From Pantoea cypripedii (lineage in GTDB: Bacteria; Pseudomonadota; Gammaproteobacteria; Enterobacterales; Enterobacteriaceae): a stretch of 64,000 bases of DNA. The notes below the pieces were generated by a model, which saw only the letters and a program-made list of their open reading frames with translations, was not told the DNA's origin and made no database searches. Shown piece after piece: positions 48,811 through 57,229 of this stretch. The stretch is taken from positions 1,063,604 through 1,127,603 of the forward strand of contig NZ_MLJI01000001.1 in assembly GCF_002095535.1 (NCBI RefSeq). Direction: 5' to 3'. A program made the translations under genes and the position numbers. Within the stretch, counting starts at the first letter, position 1. Each line of letters opens with the position of its first letter.

Positions 48811-51315
48811 TTAGCGCACCGGCGGCTTAAAGCGCAGCAGACGATTCGCGTTACTCACCACGGTAATGGAGGAGAGTGCCATTGCTGCACCGGCCACAAT
48901 CGGGCTAAGTAGCATCCCGGTAAACGGATAAAGTACACCCGCAGCAATCGGTATACCTAAGCTGTTGTAAACAAATGCACCCAGCAGGTTTTGTCGCATA
49001 TTACGCAGTGTGGCGCGGGAAATGGCCAGCGCATCAGCGACACAATGCAGGTCGTTGCGCATCAGCGCCATGGTGGCGGTTTCAACAGCGACATCGCTGC
49101 CGCCACCCATGGCAATCCCCACGTCTGCCTGCGCCAGTGCCGGAGCGTCGTTAATCCCATCGCCCACCATCACCACTTTGCGCCCCTGCTGTTGTAACTG
49201 CGCAATGGCCTGCGCTTTGCCTTCAGGCAGTACGCCCGCAATAACCTGGTCAATGCCAGCTTCGTCAGCGATGGCCCGCGCGGTTTTTTCATGATCGCCG
49301 GTCAGCATGATCAACTGATATCCCTGTTGATGCAGGCGTTGCAGCGCGTCACGGCTCTCCGGACGCAGGCTGTCACGCAAGGCGATCAACCCCAGCAGTC
49401 GGTGCTCATCCGCCAGCAGTACCGGGGTGGCACCCTGCGCTGCCAGCCGCTCGATATCGCCACCAGCGACCGCACAATCCACCTGCTGCGCTTCCATTAA
49501 CGCAAGATTGCCCAGCAACAACGTTCTGCCTGCGACTTTAGCGCTGACGCCCTTGCCACGTATTGTACGAAATTGCTCAATGTCAGCGGCAGGCAGCTCT
49601 GGTGTAGCCGCAATGATCGCTTTTGCCAGTGGATGGCTGGAGCCTTGCTCCAGCTGTGCCGCCGCATGCAGCACCTGTTGACGATCCCAGTCGGCATACA
49701 ACAGCACATCGCTGACCTGAGGCGAGCCCTGCGTCAGGGTGCCGGTTTTATCAAACACCAGCGTGTCTACTTCGCTGGCGCGCTGTAGCGCATCAGCATC
49801 GCGCACCAGCACGCCCAGCTCTGCGGCGCGTCCCACCCCGGCAATCACCGACATCGGCGTTGCCAGCCCGAGGGCGCAAGGGCAGGCGATAATCAATACG
49901 GTGGTGACAATTACCAGTGTGTAAGCCAGCTGCGGTTGCGGGCCTGCCATGTACCAAATCAATCCACTAAGCAGGGCAATCACCACCACCACGGGCACAA
50001 ATACCGCGGAGATACGGTCTGCAAGGCGTCCGATGTCGGGTTTGCTGCTCTGTGCCTGGCGCACCAGATTGATGATGCGCGCCAGGGTGGTGTGGCTGCC
50101 GGTAGCTCGCGCGGTAAATCGCAGCGTGCCATCCTGTACCAGCGTACCGGCGTAAACTTTGTCTCCGGGCTGTTTGCTTTGCGGTACGGCTTCGCCCGTC
50201 AGCATGGCTTCATCGCACCAGGCTTCGCCACTGGCTACTTCGCCATCGACCGGCACGCGGTCACCGGTGACCAGTTTAATCAGCATGCCGGGCTGAACTT
50301 CACTCAGCGGCAGCAGGGTTTCACCCTGATCGCTGATAACGCGGGCCTGGGCCGGGGTTAAATCCAGCAAACGTTCCAGTGCCTGGGAAGCCCGTTGCCG
50401 TGCTCGCTGCTCCAGCGCATGGCCCAGATTGATCAGACCAATGATCATCACGCTGGCTTCAAAATAGAGATGACGCGCCTGCATCGGGAAAAATTCGGGC
50501 CACAGCGCCACGCTCATGGAATAGAGCCAGGCTGCGCCGGTGCCGAGGGCAACCAAGGTATCCATGGTTGCGGTGCCGTGACGCAGGCTGCGCCAGGCGC
50601 TGCGGTAGAAGTGGCCGCCTGCGATCACCATCACCAATAGCGTTATGACCCCCAGCGTGCGCCATAACGTGATGTTGCTGGCGCTGAGCATCATATTGTC
50701 GCCCAGCATGCCCCAGATCATCATCGGTACGCCGAGCAACAACGCCAGTGCCGATTGCCAGCCAAAACGGCGCATTGCCTGACGGGCGCTGACCTGCTGG
50801 CGTTCACGGCGGGTTTGTTCATCTTCGATAATTTCTGCGGAATAACCGGCCTGATCGACCGCACCTATCAGGTCTGCGGGCTGCGCATCACCGAGCACCA
50901 GCGCGCTGCGCTCGCCAAGGTTAACGCGTGCCTGACTGACGCCAGGCACCTTTTGTAGTGCCTGCTCAACACGGCTGACACAACTGGCACAGCTCATACC
51001 ACCAATCAGTAAGTGATGGACGGGCTGGGTTTCATCTGCCGGGGGCGAATAGGACTCCGTTGCCAGTGCCTCCGGCTGCGGCTCTGATGCTGCCAACGGT
51101 TCAGACTTTGGGCTGTCTTTCAACGCTGCGTGATATCCCGCCTGTTCTACGGTGGCGATCAGATCGCTGGCGCTGGCGGCACCGGTGACACGCGCTTCCT
51201 GCTGAGTCACTTCAGCCTGTTCAACATCGCTGCGCTGTTCCAGCGCCTCTTTGACCCGTTTGACGCAGTGGCCGCAGGATAAGCCATCCAGCGCCAGTAA
51301 CTGTGTATGTGACAT
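48811..51315 (-). CDS. copA: Copper-exporting P1B-type ATPase CopA
   Basis: CopA pumps Cu(I) from cytoplasm to periplasm. The 834-residue protein has two N-terminal metal-binding domains (GLSCGHC with Cys14 and Cys17, and GMSCASC), eight membrane helices, the metal-transport motif ACPCALG, the phosphorylation site DKTGTLT and the hinge [19 protein letters not shown] slippery site after the first domain probably also yields the small chaperone CopA(Z). A CueR-controlled promoter lies upstream (51379-51402). Next on the other side is the inserted cassette, not glsA as in E. coli. Confidence 0.97.
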   Translation of the reverse strand: MSHTQLLALDGLSCGHCVKRVKEALEQRSDVEQAEVTQQEARVTGAASASDLIATVEQAGYHAALKDSPKSEPLAASEPQPEALATESYSPPADETQPVHHLLIGGMSCASCVSRVEQALQKVPGVSQARVNLGERSALVLGDAQPADLIGAVDQAGYSAEIIEDEQTRRERQQVSARQAMRRFGWQSALALLLGVPMMIWGMLGDNMMLSASNITLWRTLGVITLLVMVIAGGHFYRSAWRSLRHGTATMDTLVALGTGAAWLYSMSVALWPEFFPMQARHLYFEASVMIIGLINLGHALEQRARQRASQALERLLDLTPAQARVISDQGETLLPLSEVQPGMLIKLVTGDRVPVDGEVASGEAWCDEAMLTGEAVPQSKQPGDKVYAGTLVQDGTLRFTARATGSHTTLARIINLVRQAQSSKPDIGRLADRISAVFVPVVVVIALLSGLIWYMAGPQPQLAYTLVIVTTVLIIACPCALGLATPMSVIAGVGRAAELGVLVRDADALQRASEVDTLVFDKTGTLTQGSPQVSDVLLYADWDRQQVLHAAAQLEQGSSHPLAKAIIAATPELPAADIEQFRTIRGKGVSAKVAGRTLLLGNLALMEAQQVDCAVAGGDIERLAAQGATPVLLADEHRLLGLIALRDSLRPESRDALQRLHQQGYQLIMLTGDHEKTARAIADEAGIDQVIAGVLPEGKAQAIAQLQQQGRKVVMVGDGINDAPALAQADVGIAMGGGSDVAVETATMALMRNDLHCVADALAISRATLRNMRQNLLGAFVYNSLGIPIAAGVLYPFTGMLLSPIVAGAAMALSSITVVSNANRLLRFKPPVR
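51101..51315 (-). other. CopA(Z) product of programmed -1 frameshift in copA
   Basis: C CCA AAG (minus strand, + coordinates 51106-51112) encodes Pro69-Lys70. A -1 slip reads CCC AAA GTC TGA, ending translation at 51101 and giving a 71-residue protein that is only the first metal-binding domain. E. coli makes a 70-residue copper chaperone from the same CCCAAAG heptamer. CCGTTG and CAACGG downstream could close a stimulatory stem. Confidence 0.8.
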
Positions 51316-51378
51316 GTTTAACTCCTTATGCGTTCAGGTTTGACTGCATGCAGACTTTGCATTAGTTATAAAGCCTAA

Positions 51379-51402
51379 ACCTTCCATTCAGGGGAAGGTC
51401 AA
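51379..51402 (-). promoter_or_regulatory. CueR-controlled promoter of copA (left copy of 23-bp repeat)
   Basis: The CueR dyad ACCTTCC-N7-GGAAGGT (51379-51399) lies between TTGACC (-35, minus strand) and TAGGCT (-10) with a 19-bp spacer, the stretched spacing of MerR-type promoters and the same layout as E. coli copA. Bases 51380-51402 are repeated exactly at 52358-52380. Confidence 0.92.
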
Positions 51403-51433
51403 CACCCTTTCACACTGATGGGAAGGGAGGATA

Positions 51434-52099
51434 ATGTTAACAAGGACGATACCTATGATTAGTGCTAAAAAATTGGCAGATGAAATGGCTGAGGCTATGC
51501 ACATGGACAGCAATTTCTTCCGCGGTTTCTTACATGGTTTTGTAAATCTTCCTGTGGATTTTTATTATCTCGGGCGTGATTACATTGATACGGATAGCAG
51601 AACGGTCAATTCGTATGACAAGGAACGCATAATCAGAATGGTTAAACACGGAATGGCTTCAAGGCCGAACCTTGAAAAGGTGATTCGCCTTTTCCTGGAT
51701 GATTTTATGAGGCACGTTGATTTTCAAAAGGTTAAAGAATTATCTGCAAAGGGTGGGGGGAGTTTTCTGGGGAGGATGACATTTAACCAGTTAGCCTCTG
51801 CAAATATGGGTTACATCCTTTCATCAAAATTGATCCCACGTCTTGCATCGGGTTTGACCATCGGCAGTATTCTTTCAATCGGCGCAGCGATGTCCCGCTC
51901 AGTCTACGTTGCCAGAGACCTGCAGGGCCGTAATCCTGTTGCATACAATCTACTCAGGCGTATGGGTGATTTGGATTTGCTCTACTTTATGGTTGCCGAT
52001 AAAACCCGACCTTTTGAGGATGCAGCGGCGTTATGGTCAACAGACCGCGACAAGTTTCATCAGACATGCTGCTACTTTTTTGAAAAAGTTGATCTATGA
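51434..52099 (+). CDS. Unknown 221-residue protein in cassette between copA and cueR
   Basis: I do not recognise this protein. Starts at ATG 51434 (GGGAGG upstream, tight spacing) or ATG 51455 (MISAKKLADEMAEAMHMDSN, AAGGA upstream) are possible. Features are an amphipathic N-terminal region, an aromatic segment GFVNLPVDFYYLGRDYI, and a Gly/Ser-rich hydrophobic stretch (LASGLTIGSILSIGAAM, about residues 138-154) that could insert in a membrane. There is no signal peptide. Its stop overlaps the next gene (ATGA). The DNA is AT-richer than copA or cueR. A membrane-active effector with a small immunity partner is one possible reading, unproven. Confidence 0.7.
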   Translation: MLTRTIPMISAKKLADEMAEAMHMDSNFFRGFLHGFVNLPVDFYYLGRDYIDTDSRTVNSYDKERIIRMVKHGMASRPNLEKVIRLFLDDFMRHVDFQKVKELSAKGGGSFLGRMTFNQLASANMGYILSSKLIPRLASGLTIGSILSIGAAMSRSVYVARDLQGRNPVAYNLLRRMGDLDLLYFMVADKTRPFEDAAALWSTDRDKFHQTCCYFFEKVDL

Positions 52100-52317
52100 A
52101 AAGAATATTACTGGCTGCTATCTCTCGTATTGTTCAGGGCATTGGGATTGGTGTGTGTGGGTTGGCACTGATTCTAATGGGGTGGTTCATTTTTTTCTCT
52201 TACAGCGAATATAGATACTATCTCGCGGTTATTAGTCTCATTGGTTTGCTGCCGGGTTACTACATCTTTAAGTTTGCTGTACGTAAAATATACGATGAAA
52301 GCCCCGGTGACTGGTGA
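52096..52317 (+). CDS. 73-residue membrane protein, partner gene in the cassette
   Basis: This small protein (MKRILLAAISRIVQGIGIGV) has two predicted membrane helices (about residues 8-33 and 40-60) and ends in a charged tail KIYDESPGDW. Its ATG overlaps the stop of the 221-residue gene by 4 bp, so the two are co-translated. Small two-helix proteins coupled to a larger gene are often immunity or chaperone partners, but no homologue is recognised and other roles are open. Confidence 0.7.
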   Translation: MKRILLAAISRIVQGIGIGVCGLALILMGWFIFFSYSEYRYYLAVISLIGLLPGYYIFKFAVRKIYDESPGDW

Positions 52318-52357
52318 TCGTTGCGGCATTCACGCAGGTGGCTGTGAGGTATAAAAT

Positions 52358-52380
52358 CCTTCCATTCAGGGGAAGGTCAA
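52358..52380. repeat. Right copy of 23-bp repeat / second CueR-like operator before cueR
   Basis: This copy is identical over 23 bp to 51380-51402, starts CCTTCCATTCAG and ends GGAAGGTCAA, and keeps the core of the CueR dyad. It ends 9 bp before the cueR ATG. On the minus strand it has TTGACC as -35 and TTTATA near -10, so a promoter would fire into the cassette antisense. Its position suggests it is the original site of the copA-cueR junction, copied when the cassette arrived. Confidence 0.75.
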
Positions 52381-52389
52381 GGGGAGCAA

Positions 52390-52806
52390 ATGAACATTAG
52401 CGATGTCGCCAAAAAAACCGGGCTGACCAGCAAAGCGATTCGTTTCTACGAAGAGAAGGGCGTTGTGACGCCGCCGCTGCGTAGCGAAAATGGTTATCGC
52501 AGTTACAATCCACACCATATTGATGAACTCAACCTGCTACGCCAGGCGCGGCAGGTGGGTTTCACCCTTGAAGAGTGCCGCGAACTGGTGACGCTGTTCA
52601 ATGATCCTGCGCGGCATAGTGCTGATGTGAAGGCGCGAACGTTGCAAAAAGCGGATGAGATTGCGGCCCATATCGAGGAATTACATGCGATGCGCGCTCG
52701 TTTGCTGGCGCTGGCCGAGGCTTGTCCGGGGGATGATGGCGCAGAGTGCCCCATCATCAATCACCTGGCGGGTTGCTGCCATCAGGGTGCCGGGAAACGC
52801 GGCTGA
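52390..52806 (+). CDS. cueR: Copper-responsive MerR-family regulator CueR
   Basis: CueR activates copA and cueO when it binds Cu(I), Ag(I) or Au(I). The 138-residue protein has the MerR helix-turn-helix ([20 protein letters not shown]) and the metal loop CPGDDGAEC with Cys112 and Cys120, the same numbering as in E. coli. Its last 25 bp overlap the end of the convergent ybbJ. Separated from copA by the inserted cassette. Confidence 0.97.
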   Translation: MNISDVAKKTGLTSKAIRFYEEKGVVTPPLRSENGYRSYNPHHIDELNLLRQARQVGFTLEECRELVTLFNDPARHSADVKARTLQKADEIAAHIEELHAMRARLLALAEACPGDDGAECPIINHLAGCCHQGAGKRG

Positions 52807-53243
52807 ATCCGCAGCGTGATGCCAACCACACCCGTGACCACCACCTGGGTTCCGGCGGGCAGATCGTTTTCTGCCTGCACGCGCCAGCTGCTGTCGCCAA
52901 TGCGTATATGGCCGGTACCATCTTTCAGGGCGCTTTCCAGCGTGAAATGCTGCCCGATCAGTTGCGTACCGCGCTGATTGAGCACGTTAGGCTGCTGCGA
53001 GGATTCGCGGTAGCGCAACCAGCGATACCAGAAAAATGCACACAGCAGCGTCAATACCGCAAACAGCACGCCCTGGCTGGTCCACGAGAAGGGAAAAAAC
53101 CACTCAATGATGCCGACCAGCACCGCCGCCAGTCCGCTCCATAGCAGATAGCCACTGGTGCCGAGCATCTCAGCGGCCAGCAGCAGGCCGCCAAGTGTCA
53201 GCCAGAACCAGTGCGGATGCGCAATCAGCTCCATCAGGATCAC
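52782..53243 (-). CDS. ybbJ: NfeD-family membrane protein YbbJ
   Basis: YbbJ is an inner-membrane NfeD-type protein with three or four N-terminal helices and a C-terminal OB-fold ([20 protein letters not shown]). It partners with the SPFH protein QmcA. The GTG at 53243 overlaps the qmcA stop (GTGA), implying coupling; an ATG at 53234 ([11 protein letters not shown]) is a possible alternative. The protein has 153 residues from the GTG. Confidence 0.9.
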   Translation of the reverse strand: MILMELIAHPHWFWLTLGGLLLAAEMLGTSGYLLWSGLAAVLVGIIEWFFPFSWTSQGVLFAVLTLLCAFFWYRWLRYRESSQQPNVLNQRGTQLIGQHFTLESALKDGTGHIRIGDSSWRVQAENDLPAGTQVVVTGVVGITLRIQPRFPAP

Positions 53244-54154
53244 GGTTTGCGCTCCCGACCACTGTCTTTCAGCAGCTCGCTAATCCCGGCCACCGAGCCG
53301 AGCAGGCTGCTGGCATCCAACGGCATCATCACGACCTTGCTGTTGTTGGCTTCACCGATTTTTTGCAGCGCATCGGTATATTTTTGTGCCACAAAGTAGT
53401 TCACCGCCTGGATATCCCCGGCAGCGATCGCTTCAGAAACCATGCGTGTCGCATTGGCTTCCGCCTGTGCCTGGCGTTCGCGCGCTTCGGCGTGCAGGAA
53501 GGCTGATGTCCGTTCACCTTCAGCTTTCAGAATCTGAGATTGCTTTTCACCCTCGGCGCGTAAAATGGCGGCCTGACGCACCCCTTCGGCGGTCAGAATA
53601 TCAGCACGTTTGGTTCGTTCGGCTTTCATCTGCGCGTTCATGGCAGCAATCAGTTCCTGCGGCGGACGCACATCACGAATTTCGATGCGGGTGATTTTCA
53701 CGCCCCAGGGGTTGGTCGCTTCATCGACAATGTGCAGCAGACGGGTATTGATGTTATCGCGCTGCGACAGCATCTCATCCAGCTCCATGCCGCCGAGAAC
53801 GGTACGGATGTTAGTCATGGTGAGATTGATGATCGCCAGCTCAAGGTTGCTGACTTCATACGCTGCGCGTGCCGGATCGACCGCCTGAATAAAGCACACG
53901 GCATCGATAGTGACGTTGGCGTTGTCTTTGGAAATGATTTCCTGAGAGGGGATATCAAGGACCCGCTCCATCATATTGACCTTGCGGCCAATGCGGTCCA
54001 TGAAGGGAACAACTAAACTCAGACCGGGTTGCAGGGTGCGGGTATAACGCCCAAAGCGTTCCACCGTCCACTGATACCCCTGTGGCACAATTTTCACACC
54101 GGCCCATACAGTAACCAGCGCGAGTACGATGATTACCGGCATCACAGTCAACAT
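53240..54154 (-). CDS. qmcA: SPFH/band-7 membrane protein QmcA
   Basis: QmcA is an inner-membrane stomatin-like protein that oligomerises and is linked to FtsH and membrane quality control. The 304-residue protein has one N-terminal helix ([17 protein letters not shown]), an SPFH domain ([19 protein letters not shown]) and a long coiled coil ([20 protein letters not shown]). It forms an operon with ybbJ. The fetA-fetB genes next to it in E. coli are absent. Confidence 0.96.
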   Translation of the reverse strand: MLTVMPVIIVLALVTVWAGVKIVPQGYQWTVERFGRYTRTLQPGLSLVVPFMDRIGRKVNMMERVLDIPSQEIISKDNANVTIDAVCFIQAVDPARAAYEVSNLELAIINLTMTNIRTVLGGMELDEMLSQRDNINTRLLHIVDEATNPWGVKITRIEIRDVRPPQELIAAMNAQMKAERTKRADILTAEGVRQAAILRAEGEKQSQILKAEGERTSAFLHAEARERQAQAEANATRMVSEAIAAGDIQAVNYFVAQKYTDALQKIGEANNSKVVMMPLDASSLLGSVAGISELLKDSGRERKP

Positions 54155-54209
54155 ATAACCTCCTGGTTGTCAGATGAGGGAGCTGAGTCTCTTCGGCTCC
54201 CTTTTAACG

Positions 54210-55064
54210 CTAGTACAGCAGCGAATAAAGCTGGCGGCGATAGCGGGCTGCCAGTGCATCCCCCGTTCCCAGCGCGGCAAGAATTTCCTGCAACATCTTA
54301 CGTGCCTGGCCGTCAGCGGCGTTGAGATCGCTTTTCAGGAAGCCGAACAGCAGCTCAAGCGCTTCTTCATTTCGACCCACCTGATGTAGCTGTAACGACA
54401 GTTTAGCAGCCAGCTCGGCGTTCGCCGGGTCGTTTGCCAGCTGTTCCTGCAAATGCTGGATTTCCGGAGTGTCGGCGGCCTGTTTCAGCAATTCGATTTG
54501 TGCCACCAGGCTCTGATAGCGGGTGTCCTGATCCTGCAACGGCACCACGTTCAGCACCGCTTCTGCTTCATCGCTGCGGTTCAGGGTGATCAACACTTCT
54601 GCCAGCAGAAAACCGATTTCACTGGCCTGATGGCTTAACTGCCAGGCGTCTTTCAGCAGCGGCAGCGCTTCCAGCGGTTTGCCTTCATCCAGCAGGGCCA
54701 TCGCCTGCTGCGCTTTCAACTCTTCTTCACGCGGCAGAACTTTTTGCAGCAGGGCGCGAATGGCTTCTTCGGGCTGAGGTCCCTGGAAACCATCAACGGG
54801 CTGACCATTCTGGAACAGATAAACCGTGGGCAGAGAGCGCAGACCAAACTGTGAAGCCACCATCTGCTCTTTATCGCAATCCAGTTTCGCCAGAATAAAC
54901 TGCCCGGCATACTCCTGAGCCAGATGCTCCAGCACTGGCGTCAGTTGCTGACAGTGCTGGCTTCGGTCGGACCAGAAATAAAATAGCACCGGCAGCTGCG
55001 TGGATTGTTCCAGCGTCTGATGCAGGTTGGATTCGTTGATGTCGATAATTAAAGCGTGTGACAT
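54210..55064 (-). CDS. cnoX: Chaperedoxin CnoX (YbbN)
   Basis: CnoX combines a thioredoxin-fold domain (residues 1-110) with C-terminal TPR-like repeats. It holds unfolded proteins under hypochlorous acid stress and passes them to GroEL. The active site reads [11 protein letters not shown], i.e. SQHC instead of CxxC, so it cannot act as an oxidoreductase, as in E. coli. It has 284 residues and ends RRQLYSLLY like E. coli. Confidence 0.96.
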   Translation of the reverse strand: MSHALIIDINESNLHQTLEQSTQLPVLFYFWSDRSQHCQQLTPVLEHLAQEYAGQFILAKLDCDKEQMVASQFGLRSLPTVYLFQNGQPVDGFQGPQPEEAIRALLQKVLPREEELKAQQAMALLDEGKPLEALPLLKDAWQLSHQASEIGFLLAEVLITLNRSDEAEAVLNVVPLQDQDTRYQSLVAQIELLKQAADTPEIQHLQEQLANDPANAELAAKLSLQLHQVGRNEEALELLFGFLKSDLNAADGQARKMLQEILAALGTGDALAARYRRQLYSLLY

Positions 55065-55143
55065 GAATGCGTCTCTTTGCTGAAAGTGTGTTGAGGATAT
55101 GGGGGCAAGCTGCCCGGCTTCAAGTTCAAATCAGGGTTGCAGG

Positions 55144-55917
55144 CTATTTGCTGCGCAAAATGCGATCCAGCATCCAGCCTGGCAAGATGCGTTTTAACAG
55201 ACTCATACTCCAGGCCACCAGCGTCACCGGGTAGCGCAGGCGCGGATGCTGACTTTCCAGCGCATGGCGGAGCTTCGGTAAAATCGCTTCGGGCGGCAGG
55301 GTGAAGCGCGCGGCAATACCGGGATTACGCACCGGTTTATCGCTCTCGCCCTGATGAACGTTATCGGTGAAGCGGGTACGAATCGGCCCTGGCTCAATCA
55401 GGCTGACACGGACGCCGGACTGACGCAACTCCATCCGCAGCGCATCACTCCAGGCTTCCAGCGCATATTTACTGGCGGCATAAGCGCCGCGTCCGGGAGT
55501 GGAGATCAACCCGAGGACGGAGCTGGTGTTGATGATACGGCCATTGCCGCTGGCTTTCAGCGCAGGCAACAGACGCATCGTCAGCTGATGCGTGCCAAAA
55601 AAGTTGGTGGAGAATTGCTGTTCCAGTTGCTGACGCGACAGGCTTTCGAGTGGCCCGTAAATGCCAAAGCCACCGTTGTTGAATAAACCGTGCAGGCGAT
55701 TTTCCGTCAGCGCAATCACCTGGTCAGCGGCGGCATCGACGCTGGCCGGATCGTCAAGATCCAGTGCAATCCCGATAAATCCCAGCGCATGCATACGTTC
55801 AACGTCTTCCGCCCGACGGCAGGCAGCAATCACGCGATACCCGCGAGACAGCAGATCATTTGCCGCCACCAGGCCAATCCCACTGGAACAGCCGGTAATA
55901 AGAATCGATTTTTGCAT
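55144..55917 (-). CDS. ybbO: Short-chain dehydrogenase YbbO
   Basis: YbbO is a classical SDR of 257 residues with the cofactor motif TGCSSGIG (residues 8-15), NNGG in place of NNAG, and the catalytic Ser in NTSSVLG with YAASK. E. coli YbbO reduces aldehydes with NADP(H). The C-terminal LRYPVTLVAWSMSLLKRILP is family-specific and membrane-associated in character. It lies next to tesA on the same strand, as in E. coli. Confidence 0.93.
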   Translation of the reverse strand: MQKSILITGCSSGIGLVAANDLLSRGYRVIAACRRAEDVERMHALGFIGIALDLDDPASVDAAADQVIALTENRLHGLFNNGGFGIYGPLESLSRQQLEQQFSTNFFGTHQLTMRLLPALKASGNGRIINTSSVLGLISTPGRGAYAASKYALEAWSDALRMELRQSGVRVSLIEPGPIRTRFTDNVHQGESDKPVRNPGIAARFTLPPEAILPKLRHALESQHPRLRYPVTLVAWSMSLLKRILPGWMLDRILRSK

Positions 55918-55948
55918 ATCTTTACCTGTTAAAAATCACGCGCCTGCG

Positions 55949-56575
55949 TTAATCATGCTTTACTAGCGGGGCCAGTTCTTTTGCCATCACCCCAGCGATA
56001 AAGGGCTGCGCATCCGGATTCGGATGTATGCCATCCTGCTGCATCCACTCCGGTTTCAGGTAGACCTGCTCCATAAAGAAGGGCACCAGAGGAATGTCGT
56101 ACTGCTGTGCCAGCTGCGGATAAATCGCGCTAAACGCCTCCGTATAACGACGTCCGTAATTTGCCGGTAAACGAATCTGCATCAGCAGCGGCTGGGCATT
56201 TGCCGCTTTAACGTCGTTGATGATTTTGCTCAGATCCTGGGCGATATTTTGTGGTGGGAAGCCGCGCAGACCATCGTTACCGCCCAATTCGATTAACACC
56301 CAGTGTGGTTGGTGCTGTTTTAATAACGCCGGTAAACGCGCCAGTCCTTGTCCGGCGGTATCGCCGCTGATACTGGCGTTGATAATTCTGGGCTGCTGCT
56401 GCCATTGTTTATCCAGCAGGCTCGGCCAGGCGACGGCGGCGGACATCCGGTAACCGGCGCTGAGGCTATCGCCCAGCACCAGCAGGGTATCAGCCGCGGC
56501 AAGACGTGACACCAGCAGAAGCAATAACAACAGGAAGGGATAATGCCAGCGGAAAACATTGTTGAAGTTCATCAT
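55949..56575 (-). CDS. tesA: Multifunctional acyl-CoA thioesterase I / lysophospholipase TesA
   Basis: TesA is a periplasmic SGNH hydrolase with thioesterase, lysophospholipase and protease I activity. I chose the ATG at 56575 ([14 protein letters not shown], 208 residues, as in E. coli). The signal peptide ends near RLAAA. The catalytic residues are Ser in GDSLSAG, Gly in ISGDT, Asn in GGNDGLRG, and Asp/His in DGIHPN. The first 33 bp overlap the divergent ybbA, the same arrangement as in E. coli. Confidence 0.97.
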   Translation of the reverse strand: MMNFNNVFRWHYPFLLLLLLLVSRLAAADTLLVLGDSLSAGYRMSAAVAWPSLLDKQWQQQPRIINASISGDTAGQGLARLPALLKQHQPHWVLIELGGNDGLRGFPPQNIAQDLSKIINDVKAANAQPLLMQIRLPANYGRRYTEAFSAIYPQLAQQYDIPLVPFFMEQVYLKPEWMQQDGIHPNPDAQPFIAGVMAKELAPLVKHD

Positions 56576-57229
56576 CTTACTAAGTCCGTCGGTCAGGGAG
56601 AGCATCAGCTGACCATCCTTACCGGAGTTGAGCTGGTTGTCAAACCAGCCGAGACCATCGCGCTGATTGGGGAGTCTGGCTCGGGCAAATCGACCCTGCT
56701 GGGCATCCTCGCCGGGCTGGATGATGGCAGTAGCGGCGAAGTCCATCTGCTCGGTGAACCCCTGCATTCCATGGATGAGGAGCAGCGGGCTGCGCTGCGT
56801 GCCCGTGAGGTCGGCTTTGTTTTTCAATCCTTTATGCTGGTACCAACGTTAAATGCGCTGGAAAACGTGCAGCTACCTGCGCTGTTGCGCGGCGTGAGCG
56901 ATCGGGAAAGCCGCGCTCAGGCGGTGGATTTGCTGACCCAGCTTGGGCTGAAAGGGCGTTTGCATCATCTTCCCGCACAACTTTCCGGCGGTGAACAACA
57001 GCGAGTGGCGCTGGCGCGTGCCTTTAACGGGCGGCCCGGTTTACTGTTTGCTGATGAGCCGACCGGCAATCTCGATCGTCAGACCGGTGACCGCATTGCC
57101 GATCTGTTGTTCTCTCTCAACCGGGATCTGGCCACTACCCTGATCCTGGTGACACACGATGAGCAACTGGCGGCGCGCTGCGATCGTCGCCTGCGGCTGC
57201 GTGACGGCAAATTGTGGGAGGAGTCATGA
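56543..57229 (+). CDS. ybbA: ABC transporter ATP-binding protein YbbA (LolD-like)
   Basis: YbbA is the ATPase of a MacB/LolD-type ABC system with YbbP. The 228-residue protein has Walker [10 protein letters not shown], the signature LSGGEQQR and Walker [13 protein letters not shown]. It starts inside the 5' end of tesA and overlaps the ybbP start by 4 bp (ATGA). The complex is thought to move lipids or lipid-like cargo; its link to TesA is suggested by position only. Confidence 0.95.
   Translation: MPAENIVEVHHLTKSVGQGEHQLTILTGVELVVKPAETIALIGESGSGKSTLLGILAGLDDGSSGEVHLLGEPLHSMDEEQRAALRAREVGFVFQSFMLVPTLNALENVQLPALLRGVSDRESRAQAVDLLTQLGLKGRLHHLPAQLSGGEQQRVALARAFNGRPGLLFADEPTGNLDRQTGDRIADLLFSLNRDLATTLILVTHDEQLAARCDRRLRLRDGKLWEES

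Noticed and set aside
56116..56130. REP-like string GCGGATAAATCGCGC inside tesA
   Set aside because: It encodes conserved TesA residues (SAIYPQ), lacks the GTAGCG head and is most likely chance similarity.
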